NCBI GenBank assembly: GCA_903828515.1
Contig: CAIKMD010000007.1
Coordinates: 124,001 to 188,000, forward strand
DNA length: 64,000 bases
Source: an uncultured Rhodospirillales bacterium
GTDB lineage: Bacteria; Pseudomonadota; Alphaproteobacteria; ATCC43930; CGMCC-115725
Direction of reading: 5' to 3'
Shown: positions 16,976-25,513 of the stretch, in pieces
Position numbering within the stretch: position 1 is the stretch's first letter
Layout of the letters: every line of letters begins with the position of its first letter
Made by a program: the position numbers and the translations under genes
The notes under the pieces: generated by a model
Told to the model about the DNA's origin: nothing
Database searches by the model: none
What the model saw: only the letters and a program-made list of their open reading frames with translations

Positions 16976-18067
16976 TTAGGCCTCGAACAGATCGCGCTTG
17001 GTGCCGGTGAGCACCTCGGCGCCGGTCTCGGTCACCACGATGCTGTCGCCCAGCACCATGTAGCCGACCGCGGGATGATAGGTGTTCGGATGAATGATCA
17101 TGCACATGCCGGCTTCGAGCACCGTGTCCACGTCTTCGAGGATATGCGGCTTGGTATCGACGAACAGCCCCAGCCCATGGCCCCGCACGCGGGTGTATTT
17201 GCTGGTGACGTAATCGCCGAGCCCGTATTTGCGGAACACGTCGTTCTCGGCCCGCGCCACGTCGGCGGCGGTGACGCCGGGTTTCACCATGGCGATGCCG
17301 GCTTCCATCGCCTCGCGATAGACCGCATGCGCGTCGCGCTGCGCCTGGGTCGGCTTGCCGACTACCATGGTGCGGCAGATTTGTGCGAAATAGCCGCGAT
17401 AGGCGGGGGTCAGTTCGGTGGTCACCATGTCGCCTGCCTTGATCCGCCGTTCGGAGGGCGGCGCCATCGCATGAACGTCCTGGCCGCCCGATCCGACGAT
17501 CATGAAATTGTCGGGACAGCCCTGCTGGCGAAAGAACGTCTCGATATCGGCGATCAGCTCGAACTGCATCCGGCCCGGTATCGCGGCTTTGAGGAAGACC
17601 TGGTACCCGTCATCGGCGAGCTTGGCCGCTCGGCGCAACGCGTCGATTTCGGCCGGCATTTTTACCATCAGGAAGCGGTCGACGAATTTGGTGCCGTCCT
17701 CGAGATTGTAGCCGCGCGCGGCATCGGCGAGGAATTTCGGCAGGAACCCCAAGGGCGCCGCGGCGATCCGATGATTGGCGATGCGATCGAGCCGGCCCGC
17801 CACCGCATGGGCGATGTCGGGTGCGAGGATGATCTTCAGTCCCGCGGTTTCGCTTTCGGCGCGTTCGGCTTCGGCGATGCTGTCGACATAGAGTTCGGTC
17901 GAACCGTCTGGCGCCAATAACGCCAGCCCGTGACCTTCGAGCATCGAGAAATCCGCGACGTAGCGCAGATAATCCGCCTGCCAGGCATTGCCGTAGACGA
18001 CCAGCGCCTCGATGCCCGATTGCGCCATGGCTTCCCGCAGCCGGTGGCGCCGATCTTCGGCCAGCAT
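16976..18067 (-). CDS. Creatinase-like M24 family protein with altered metal ligands
   Basis: 363 residues from the ATG at 18067 (GGGAGAG site upstream). The creatinase N-domain (to about residue 130) and the pita-bread domain are both present. At the metal-ligand positions the sequence has GDMVTTELTPAYRGYFAQIC (first Asp to Glu, second Asp to Gln), a retained His in RGHGLGLF, His instead of Glu in CMIIHPNTYHP, and Glu in VVTETGAEVL. This resembles creatinase, which works without metal, more than aminopeptidases. A C-N hydrolase for a guanidino or amide compound is possible. It is followed immediately by a second, more degenerate M24 gene. Confidence 0.82.
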   Translation of the reverse strand: MLAEDRRHRLREAMAQSGIEALVVYGNAWQADYLRYVADFSMLEGHGLALLAPDGSTELYVDSIAEAERAESETAGLKIILAPDIAHAVAGRLDRIANHRIAAAPLGFLPKFLADAARGYNLEDGTKFVDRFLMVKMPAEIDALRRAAKLADDGYQVFLKAAIPGRMQFELIADIETFFRQQGCPDNFMIVGSGGQDVHAMAPPSERRIKAGDMVTTELTPAYRGYFAQICRTMVVGKPTQAQRDAHAVYREAMEAGIAMVKPGVTAADVARAENDVFRKYGLGDYVTSKYTRVRGHGLGLFVDTKPHILEDVDTVLEAGMCMIIHPNTYHPAVGYMVLGDSIVVTETGAEVLTGTKRDLFEA

Positions 18068-18188
18068 GGCCTTCTCTCCCAACTCTTATTGGCGTGCGCG
18101 CCATCGTAGAGAATGGGGCATCGCCGGGCAAGGAAGCGCGGCTCGCCTTCGCCGGTGGGTCCGCCTATTCTCGATGCAGGGAGAACGC

Positions 18189-20543
18189 ATGACCGCCAGA
18201 GAAATTTCGGCCGCGGAACTGGGTTTGCCGCGCTTTGTCGCCCGGCCCAAAGACGGTGCGCAGGTTTTCGATCTCGACAGCCATGCTCGTGCGCGTCAGG
18301 CGCTCGAACTGGGCCTGGCGGTAGCGGGTGCGGGCTTCAATGTGTTTGTCGTCGGCGAGGATCGCGCGGCGCGCATGACCGCGACCCTCGCTTATCTGCG
18401 GGCGGTCGCGGCCAAGCGACCGCCGCCTGACGACTGGGTCTATCTCAATAATTTCCGGTATCCCGATCATCCGACGCCGATCGCTTTGCCAGCCGGTACC
18501 GGCCGCCGGTTCCGTGATGCGATGGCATCGACGATCACGCGATTGCGCGAAGCATTGGCGGTGGCGTTTACCGCCGAGGCCTATCAGGCGCGGCTCCTCG
18601 CGCTGCGCGAGCAGGCGCAAGGCGAAGTCGCGGGCGATATCGATGGTCTGGCGCAGACCGCGCAGGCGCATGGGCTGCAACTGACTCAGGGCGACGACGG
18701 CGCCCTGCGGCTCATGCGCGCGCCACCGGCACCGGGTGCTGCCGCGCCGGCGCCCATCGATCCCGCCACCGAGCGCGAGATGGCCGCCGCGTTGACACGG
18801 GTCCAACTTCATACCGTAAACGTGCGTGGCCAACTGGCGGCGCGCATCGTCGAACTCAATCGCGGCGTCGTCGCCGAGGTCGCGAGCCCCTTGCTCGATG
18901 CCGTGACCAAGGAATTCGGGGATTTCGCCGGACTCGTGCATTGGCTGACCGAGTTCCGGGTCGACATCATCGACAACGCGGATCGCTTCCAGATTCAGCC
19001 GGGTGCGGCCAACGAGGCGGAGATTCCCGAGCGGCGTTACGGCGTCAACCTGTTGGTCGATCACGGCGATGATCCGCATCCGCGAATCGTGCTTGAAAGC
19101 AATCCGACCTACGAGAATTTGTTCGGCTGGATCGAATATCGCCAGACGCAAAGCGCACTCCAGACCGATTTTCTCGAGATACGGGCCGGCGCGCTGCATT
19201 ATGCCAATGGCGGCGTGCTGGTCCTGCGCGCCGAGGCGCTGGCGGCTAATCCGGCAAGCTGGGCCTTCCTCAAGGCGGCGTTGCGCGACGGTGAAATCCG
19301 TATCGAAGAACCGTCGCGCGCGCAGATGACGCATGTCGCCGGCGCGCCGCGTCCGCGCCCGATTCCGCTGGCGCTCAAGGTCGTCGTCGTCGGCGCGCCG
19401 CGCTGGTACGCGACGTTCTTTGACGGCGATCCGGATTTCCGGGTCTATTTCAAAGTGAATGCCGACATCGAAGCCGAGATGGCGGCAAATCCGGCGAATC
19501 TCGACGTCTATGCGGGCCTCATCGTGGAGATGGCGCGGCGCCAGGGTCTCGATGGCGCGAGCGACGGCGCGATCGCGCGCCTGCTCGGCATTGCGGCGCG
19601 GTGGGCCGAACAGCGCGACCGGCTTTCCGCGCGCGTCGAACTGATCGATGATCTGGTTGTCGAAGCAGCGCTCGGCGACCGCGCCGCGCATCGCCGGGTC
19701 TTGAGCGAGGAGGCGGTTGCCGCGACCTATGAGACGCGCCGCGCGCGCAACGCGTTGCCCGAGGATCGGCTCCTGCGCGTGATCGTCGAGGGCGCGCTGA
19801 TGATCGACACGACCGGCGGTGCCATCGGCCAGATCAACGGGCTCACCGTGCACAATGTCGGCGATCATCAATTCGGCACGCCGGTGCGGATCACCGCACG
19901 CGCCCATGCCGGCCGCGCGGGTGTCGTGAACATCGAGCGCGATGTCGCCCTGGGTGGGCCGATCCAGCAAAAAGGCGCGATGGTGCTGCAGGGCTATCTC
20001 GCCGGCCGGTTCGCGCAGACGCGCCCGTTGTCCTTCACCTGCTCGATCACCTTCGAACAGGTCTATGGCGGGGTTGAGGGCGATAGCGCCTCGATGGCCG
20101 AACTCATCGCCGTGCTGTCGGAATTGGCGCAACTGCCGATCCGCCAGGACATCGCGATCACCGGCTCGGTCAATCAGGCCGGGCGCTCGCAGGCGATCGG
20201 CGGCGGGCATTGGAAGATCGAGGGTTTCTATCGCGTGTGCGCGGCGAAACCGGGCGGGCTCACCGGAACCCAAGGGGTCATCGTGCCTGAATCCAATCTC
20301 GTCAATCTCGTGCTTCATGACGACGTGGCGGCCGCGATCGCGGCGGGGCGCTTCCACATCTGGTCGTCGGGAACAGTCGAGGATGTGGCCGCCTTGTTAT
20401 TGGGCCGTGACGTCGGAACTGCGGACGCGGCCGGAAACTACCCGCCCGACAGCATATTCGGCCGTGTTGCCGCGCGGCTCGACGCGTTCGACCGGATTCT
20501 TGCCGAAAGGTCGCGCACATCGACCCCAGGAACCGCCGACTAG
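18189..20543 (+). CDS. Lon-related (LonB/S16) putative ATP-dependent protease
   Basis: 784 residues from the ATG at 18189, with AGGGAG at 18178-18183; the longer frame overlaps the divergent gene. The N-terminal region has an AAA_32-type ATPase core, but the Walker A position reads VVGEDRAARMT with no GKT/GRT. The sensor/Walker-B-like region LHYANGGVLVLRAEAL is present at about 338-353. The C-terminal S16 protease domain is intact: Ser in GVEGDSASMAELIAVL (about 629-644) and Lys in IGGGHWKIEGFYRV (about 671-684). It probably removes damaged or regulatory proteins. It is monocistronic and divergent from the M24 genes. Confidence 0.88.
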   Translation: MTAREISAAELGLPRFVARPKDGAQVFDLDSHARARQALELGLAVAGAGFNVFVVGEDRAARMTATLAYLRAVAAKRPPPDDWVYLNNFRYPDHPTPIALPAGTGRRFRDAMASTITRLREALAVAFTAEAYQARLLALREQAQGEVAGDIDGLAQTAQAHGLQLTQGDDGALRLMRAPPAPGAAAPAPIDPATEREMAAALTRVQLHTVNVRGQLAARIVELNRGVVAEVASPLLDAVTKEFGDFAGLVHWLTEFRVDIIDNADRFQIQPGAANEAEIPERRYGVNLLVDHGDDPHPRIVLESNPTYENLFGWIEYRQTQSALQTDFLEIRAGALHYANGGVLVLRAEALAANPASWAFLKAALRDGEIRIEEPSRAQMTHVAGAPRPRPIPLALKVVVVGAPRWYATFFDGDPDFRVYFKVNADIEAEMAANPANLDVYAGLIVEMARRQGLDGASDGAIARLLGIAARWAEQRDRLSARVELIDDLVVEAALGDRAAHRRVLSEEAVAATYETRRARNALPEDRLLRVIVEGALMIDTTGGAIGQINGLTVHNVGDHQFGTPVRITARAHAGRAGVVNIERDVALGGPIQQKGAMVLQGYLAGRFAQTRPLSFTCSITFEQVYGGVEGDSASMAELIAVLSELAQLPIRQDIAITGSVNQAGRSQAIGGGHWKIEGFYRVCAAKPGGLTGTQGVIVPESNLVNLVLHDDVAAAIAAGRFHIWSSGTVEDVAALLLGRDVGTADAAGNYPPDSIFGRVAARLDAFDRILAERSRTSTPGTAD

Positions 20544-20583
20544 GGCTAATTTCCAACAGGACTGGCCGGGCGGTCTTAAGCGC

Positions 20584-21459
20584 TTAAACCTTATAGCGTT
20601 GCTCGAGCGCCATGTAGTCGGGCAGGCCGACGAGGCGGGTCAAATCGTCGAAACCTGCCTGCGGCGGCGCTTTGGTCATATCGTCAGCCTTCAGCGCGCC
20701 GAGCGTGTCCTGCATCGCCTTGATCGCGGCATGGATCAGCACGTTGTAGGTCACGATCTTGAAACCCATGTCCTGCAGCGCCTGGCGCGAGCGCACCGGC
20801 GTTTTCGGCATCATGTTGGCGAGCGTCGGCTTCTTCATCGCACCGGCAAAGGTCTTGAGCTCGGCCTCGGTCTCAAGCGCTTCGGCGAAAACGATGTCGG
20901 CGCCTTCGGCCTCGAAATCATGGCATCGCCCGATCGCTTCGTCGAAGCCGATCGCGCCGCGCGCGTCGGTACGGGCGAGGATCAGCATGTCGGATCCGCA
21001 TTCGTTGCGCGCCTCGACCGCGGCGCGAATCTTGACCCTTGCCTCGGCGCGCGAAATGACCTCGCGCTTGCCGCCGTAATGGCCGCATTTCTTGGGCCAC
21101 ATCTGGTCCTCGAGCAGGATCACCGCAGCGCCGGCGCGGGCGAATTCCTTGACCGTGCGGCGCACGTTCATCGCGTTGCCGTAGCCGGTATCGCCGTCGC
21201 AGATCAGCGGGAAGCCGGGGACCGCGTCGCAGACGTTGTGGACGGCGGTGACCACCTCGGTGAAGTCGATCAGCCCGGCATCCGGCATGGCATAACCCAT
21301 CGCGGCGATGCCGAAACCGCCCAGGATGGCCATCGGCAATCCGGATTCCTGGCAGAGCCGGGCCGACAGCGGATCGCCGATCACCGGGCAGACCAGGATG
21401 TCCCGGCCGGCCAGTTTCTCGCGCAGGTTTTGGGCCGAGCTGTTACGCGCCGAATTCAT
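20584..21459 (-). CDS. Isocitrate lyase/PEP mutase family protein
   Basis: 291 residues from the ATG at 21459; the longer frame runs into the hyuA promoter. The family splits or rearranges small 2-oxo or 2-hydroxy acids (oxaloacetate decarboxylase, methylisocitrate lyase, carboxyPEP mutase). Diagnostic parts: PLICDGDTGYGNAMNV with its Asp-rich Mg site (about 79-94) and the signature EDQMWPKKCGHYGGK (about 117-131), where KKCGH is the isocitrate-lyase active-site motif. At ~290 residues it is the short, non-glyoxylate-cycle class. It is divergent from hyuA, with which it shares a 214-base control region. Confidence 0.88.
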   Translation of the reverse strand: MNSARNSSAQNLREKLAGRDILVCPVIGDPLSARLCQESGLPMAILGGFGIAAMGYAMPDAGLIDFTEVVTAVHNVCDAVPGFPLICDGDTGYGNAMNVRRTVKEFARAGAAVILLEDQMWPKKCGHYGGKREVISRAEARVKIRAAVEARNECGSDMLILARTDARGAIGFDEAIGRCHDFEAEGADIVFAEALETEAELKTFAGAMKKPTLANMMPKTPVRSRQALQDMGFKIVTYNVLIHAAIKAMQDTLGALKADDMTKAPPQAGFDDLTRLVGLPDYMALEQRYKV

Positions 21460-21602
21460 GTGTTTTTCCCTTTGTCGGTGCAATCGATCGCGGTCGCGGC
21501 GCAGTCTGCCGCAGCCGCGGCCGGGCGGAAAGCCCCCGCATCGGACCCGCGACTCAAGGGGGTTGCTTTCGCGCCGGTTCCTCCGCGATAGTCGCGCCGG
21601 CG

Positions 21603-21649
21603 GATGGGCCAGGCCCGTCCATACTTGCCCATCCAAAACATTGATGGGC
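21603..21649. promoter_or_regulatory. Three GATGGGC boxes upstream of hyuA
   Basis: GATGGGC occurs at 21603-21609 and 21643-21649, with the inverted copy GCCCATC at 21627-21633. The last two form a perfect 7-bp inverted repeat with a 9-base spacer just before the hyuA ribosome site. It could be an operator for a regulator not in the window, or an RNA hairpin. No clear sigma70 promoter is seen in the same region. Confidence 0.4.
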
Positions 21650-21673
21650 GAACTCCGGGAGGGGAAGAAACTC

Positions 21674-23710
21674 GTGGTTTTTCTGGCAGTTGATATCGGC
21701 GGGACGTTTACCGATCTGATCGCGTTCGACGACAAGTCGGGACGGTTTTACCAGGCCAAGAGCCTGACTACGCCGCGGAATCATGTCGATGGCATCATCG
21801 ACTGCATCAAGAAGACCGATCTCGATCCGGGCACGATCAATCAATTGGTTCACGGCTCGACGACGGCGATCAACACGCTGATCGAGCGCAAGGGCGCCAA
21901 GGTCGGCCTGATCGTCACGCGCGGCACCCGCGACGTTTATGCCATTGGCCGTGGCAATCGCCCCGAAGCCTACAACCTGTTTTTCCATCGCCCGAAGCCC
22001 CTGGTGCCGCGCCACCTCACCGTCGAGGTCAATGAGCGCCTGTTGGCCAGCGGCGAAGTTCGCGAGAAGCTCGACGTCGCCAGCGTGAAGGCGGCCTGCG
22101 ACGTGCTGGCCAAGGCCGGCTGCGACGCGGTCGCGGTCTGCTTCCTCCATTCCTATGCCAATCCCGAGCACGAGCAGGAAGCCGGCAAAATCGTCGAGGC
22201 CGCGCTGCCGAAAGCCTATGTCTCGCTCAGCCATCAGATTTTGCGCGAATACCGCGAATACGAACGCACCTCGACCACGGTGGTGAACGCCTATATCGGC
22301 CCGGTCGTCGGCGGTTATGTCCGCAACCTGCAATCGCGCCTCGAAAGCATCGGTTTCAAGGGCGAACTGGCGATCATGCAGTCGAATGGCGGCGTCATGG
22401 CCCCGGCGACCGCGATCGGGCGTCCCGTCACGATGATGGAATCCGGTCCGGTGGGCGGCATCATCGCCGCCGCCGAAATCGGCCGTGCACTCGGCTACAA
22501 CAACGTCGTCTCGTTCGACATGGGCGGCACCACGGCGAAGGCGAGCCTCGTGCGCGACGGCGAAGCCACCATGTCCGAAGGTTACTATGTCGGCGGCTAT
22601 GCTTCCGGCCATCCGGTGATGACGCCGGTCGTGGACGTCGTCGAAGTCGGCGCCGGTGGCGGTTCGATCGCCTCGATCGACGAAGTCGGCGCCTTGAAGG
22701 TCGGCCCGCAAAGCTCGGGCGCCGAACCAGGCCCTGTCTGCTACGGCCGTGGCGGCACCGAACCGACGATCACCGACGCGAACGTCGTTCTCGGCCGTAT
22801 CGGCGCCAACGACTTCCTCGGCGGCGAAATGGCGCTCGACCGCGCCGCGGCGACCAAACAGATGGAAGACCGGATCGCCAAGCCGCTGAAGATCAGCACC
22901 GACGAGGCCGCGCGCGCCATCGTGCAGATCGCGATCGCCAAGATGTCGCTCGCCGTGCGCGAAGTCTCGGTCGAAAAGGGCTACGACCCACGCGACTTCG
23001 TGCTCGTCGCCTCGGGCGGCGGCGGCCCGCCGCATGCGGTTGCCATCGCGCGGGAATTGTTCATTCCGACCGTGATCGTCCCGCGCTTCCCCGGCCATTT
23101 CTCGGCGCTGGGCATGCTCATGGCTGACGAACGCCACGATCTCGTGCGTACCTATCTCGCCGAACTCGGCGTGGCCGATTTCGACCGTATCCGCACGACC
23201 GCCGCGGACATGATCGAAGAAGCCTACCGGCTCCTCGGCCGCCGCGACGGCGTCAACTGCCAGATACTGTTCGACCTGCGCTATGTCGGTCAGGAATTCA
23301 CCCTGCCCGTGCCGGTGACGCCCGAACAATTGGCGAAATCCGACCGCAAGGCGATCCGCCAGTCGTTCGACGATCTGCATGAACAGCGCTACGCGCATCA
23401 TGCGACCGACGAAATGGTCGAACTCATCAACATCCGCCTCGTCGCCCTCGGTCAGCGCTCGAAGCTGGCGCTGCCCGAGATGGCCAAGGAAGGCACGCTC
23501 GCCCCACGCGAGACGCGCAAGGTGGTGTTCGACAAGGGTGGCGCGGTCGATTGCCCGGTCTATGACCGCCTCAAGCTGAAGCCCGGCGACAAGGTCAAGG
23601 GCCCGGCCGTGGTCAGCGAATACGCCTCGACGACCTTGATTCACCCGGAAGACAGCTTCTCCGTTGCCAATACCGGCGAGCTCATTATCACCGTGGGACA
23701 GGCAAAATGA
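21674..23710 (+). CDS. hyuA: Hydantoinase A/oxoprolinase family protein (HyuA-like)
   Basis: 678 residues from a GTG at 21674, chosen because GGGAGGGG ends about 8 bases before it and the ASKHA-type ATP motif VDIGGTFTDL then falls at residues 5-14, as in family members. The second nucleotide motif is VVSFDMGGTTAKASL (about 277-291). The glycine-rich block LVASGGGGPPHAVAIARELF (about 445-464) is also conserved. HyuA is the ATP-using partner of HyuB; known pairs open hydantoin or 5-oxoproline rings or carboxylate ketones. hyuB follows with a 4-base overlap. It is the first gene of the eight-gene operon that includes the ABC importer. Confidence 0.93.
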   Translation: MVFLAVDIGGTFTDLIAFDDKSGRFYQAKSLTTPRNHVDGIIDCIKKTDLDPGTINQLVHGSTTAINTLIERKGAKVGLIVTRGTRDVYAIGRGNRPEAYNLFFHRPKPLVPRHLTVEVNERLLASGEVREKLDVASVKAACDVLAKAGCDAVAVCFLHSYANPEHEQEAGKIVEAALPKAYVSLSHQILREYREYERTSTTVVNAYIGPVVGGYVRNLQSRLESIGFKGELAIMQSNGGVMAPATAIGRPVTMMESGPVGGIIAAAEIGRALGYNNVVSFDMGGTTAKASLVRDGEATMSEGYYVGGYASGHPVMTPVVDVVEVGAGGGSIASIDEVGALKVGPQSSGAEPGPVCYGRGGTEPTITDANVVLGRIGANDFLGGEMALDRAAATKQMEDRIAKPLKISTDEAARAIVQIAIAKMSLAVREVSVEKGYDPRDFVLVASGGGGPPHAVAIARELFIPTVIVPRFPGHFSALGMLMADERHDLVRTYLAELGVADFDRIRTTAADMIEEAYRLLGRRDGVNCQILFDLRYVGQEFTLPVPVTPEQLAKSDRKAIRQSFDDLHEQRYAHHATDEMVELINIRLVALGQRSKLALPEMAKEGTLAPRETRKVVFDKGGAVDCPVYDRLKLKPGDKVKGPAVVSEYASTTLIHPEDSFSVANTGELIITVGQAK

Positions 23711-25458
23711 CCGATAAGCTCGATCACGTTACGCTCGAAGTCATTCGCAATGCGTTGCCGGCGATCGCCACCGAAATGGCGGCCGACCTGCATCGCACGT
23801 CGTACAACATGATGATCTATGAGGTGCGCGACTTCTGCACCGCGATGTTGCTGCCCGACTCCCGTCTGGTGTCGCAGAACGTCGGCGGTGTCTCGCATTT
23901 CGTCGCCGATCTGGGCGCGATCATCGTCGACGGCATGAACCGCTACGGCGCGGCGGGCTTCAAGCCCGACGACGTCATCATCACCAACCATCAGGCCGTT
24001 GCCGGCCAGCATCTCAACAACATCGTCATTTACATGCCCTATTTCTTCAAGGGCGAGCTGATGATGTTCTCGATGGTGCGCGCGCACTGGATCGACGTCG
24101 GTGGCATTTCCACGGGCTTCGGCGGCGGTGCCGAGGTGGTCGATCCGTGGATGGAAGGGCTGCAACTCGATCAGCTCAAGATTTACGAAGCCGGCAAGCC
24201 GGTCGAAATCCTGCTGAAGGTCATTCGCGACAACATCCGCTTCCCGGATTCCTCGATGGGCGACATGCGTTCGCAGGTCGCTGCCTGCAAGCTCGCGCAT
24301 CGCCGCCTCGACGAACTCTTTGAGAAGTTCGGCCGCGAGACGATGATGGCCGCGCTGGAATATATTTTCCTCGAAACCGAGCAGCGTTGCCGCAAGGTCG
24401 TCTCGCAATATCCCTCGGGCGTCTACGAGGCCGAGAGTTTCCTCGACGATGATGGCGTGAAGAAGGACGAGCGCGTCCGCATCCATGCCAAGGTCACGAT
24501 CGATCAGGAAAAAGGCAGCATGATCATCGATCTTTCGGGCTGCTCGGATGCCCGCAAGGCCGGTGTGAATTCGCGTACCCTCGCGGGCGCGCGCGTCGCC
24601 TATAAGTCGTTGACCGCGCCGCTCGATCCCGTGAATGAAGGCTCCTTCAACGCACTTCAGCACATCATCCCCGAGGGGAACATCATGATGGCGAAGTATC
24701 CGGCACCGATGTCGGGCTGGAGCACCGTCATTCCGACCGTCGTCGACACCATCATCAAGGCGTTGGCGCCCGCTGCCAAGGATCGCATCCCGGCGGCGCA
24801 TCTCGGCACGCTCGGCGCATCGGTCGTGTTCTTCGGCCGCAACCCGAAAACCGGCAAGGCCTTCGTGGTGCAGAGCATCGAGGGCGGCGGTTGGGGCGGC
24901 CGGCCGACCGAGGACGGCGAATCCGCGTCGGTATCGGTCTGTCAGGGCGACGTCCGCAACGGCAGCATCGAAGCGATCGAAATGAAGACGCCGGTATTGG
25001 TCGAGCGTCGTGGCCTGCGCACCGATTCCGGCGGCGCCGGCATGTATCGCGGCGGCCTCGGCCTCGACGTGCATGTCCGCAACTTCGTCGAAGGGCGTTG
25101 GAACCTGCATAGCCCGGCGCGTGTCGAATGCCCGCCCTGGGGTCTCTGGGACGGCAAGCCCGGCAATACCAGCAACTATCTGCTGAAGATGCCCGGCGCG
25201 AATACCTTCGAAGAGCGGGATCAGACCCGTTATCCGACGCCCGCCGATGCCGAAGTGATCGTGCGCTCGAATGGCGGTGGCGGCTGGGGCAACCCGCTGG
25301 ATCGCGATCCGGAGCGCGTGCGCGTGGACGTGATCGAGGGTTACGTCAGCTTCGAACACGCGCGCAGCGATTACGGCGTCGTGCTCAATCCGCGTGACAA
25401 TACGATCGATGCGGCGGCGACGACGAAATTACGCACCGAAATGCGGGCAACGGCATAG
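23707..25458 (+). CDS. hyuB: Hydantoinase B/oxoprolinase family protein (HyuB-like)
   Basis: 583 residues; the ATG overlaps the hyuA stop (ATGA). Family blocks: TLEVIRNALPAIATEMAADL (about 8-27), NHQAVAGQHLNN (about 94-105), GGGWGGRPTEDGESAS (about 396-411) and SNGGGGWGNPLDRD near the C-terminus. It is very similar to the orphan HyuB at 9718, which is 22 residues longer and has diverged mainly in the C-terminal third. It forms the HyuAB complex with the preceding subunit. Downstream transporter genes suggest that the substrate is imported by the same operon. Confidence 0.93.
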   Translation: MTDKLDHVTLEVIRNALPAIATEMAADLHRTSYNMMIYEVRDFCTAMLLPDSRLVSQNVGGVSHFVADLGAIIVDGMNRYGAAGFKPDDVIITNHQAVAGQHLNNIVIYMPYFFKGELMMFSMVRAHWIDVGGISTGFGGGAEVVDPWMEGLQLDQLKIYEAGKPVEILLKVIRDNIRFPDSSMGDMRSQVAACKLAHRRLDELFEKFGRETMMAALEYIFLETEQRCRKVVSQYPSGVYEAESFLDDDGVKKDERVRIHAKVTIDQEKGSMIIDLSGCSDARKAGVNSRTLAGARVAYKSLTAPLDPVNEGSFNALQHIIPEGNIMMAKYPAPMSGWSTVIPTVVDTIIKALAPAAKDRIPAAHLGTLGASVVFFGRNPKTGKAFVVQSIEGGGWGGRPTEDGESASVSVCQGDVRNGSIEAIEMKTPVLVERRGLRTDSGGAGMYRGGLGLDVHVRNFVEGRWNLHSPARVECPPWGLWDGKPGNTSNYLLKMPGANTFEERDQTRYPTPADAEVIVRSNGGGGWGNPLDRDPERVRVDVIEGYVSFEHARSDYGVVLNPRDNTIDAAATTKLRTEMRATA

Positions 25459-25471
25459 CGCAAGTGCCGCC

Positions 25472-25488
25472 GGCGGCGAAAAGCCGCC
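25472..25488 (+). other. Intercistronic hairpin between hyuB and the SBP genes
   Basis: GGCGGC (25472-25477), loop GAAAA, GCCGCC (25483-25488). There is no T-tract, so it is unlikely to be a terminator. It could block 3' exonucleases and raise SBP mRNA over enzyme mRNA, a common arrangement in ABC importer operons (inference). Confidence 0.5.
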
Positions 25489-25513
25489 ACGAACGGGAGG
25501 GGTAGTACCGTCG

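Noticed and set aside
18165-20357. A 730-codon minus-strand frame under the LonB-like gene
   Set aside because: The plus-strand frame carries intact S16 protease motifs; the antisense product has no recognisable domain.
20576-20587. Palindrome TTAAGCGCTTAA as a terminator
   Set aside because: It is self-complementary without a loop and overlaps the stop codon of the minus-strand gene; there is no T-tract.
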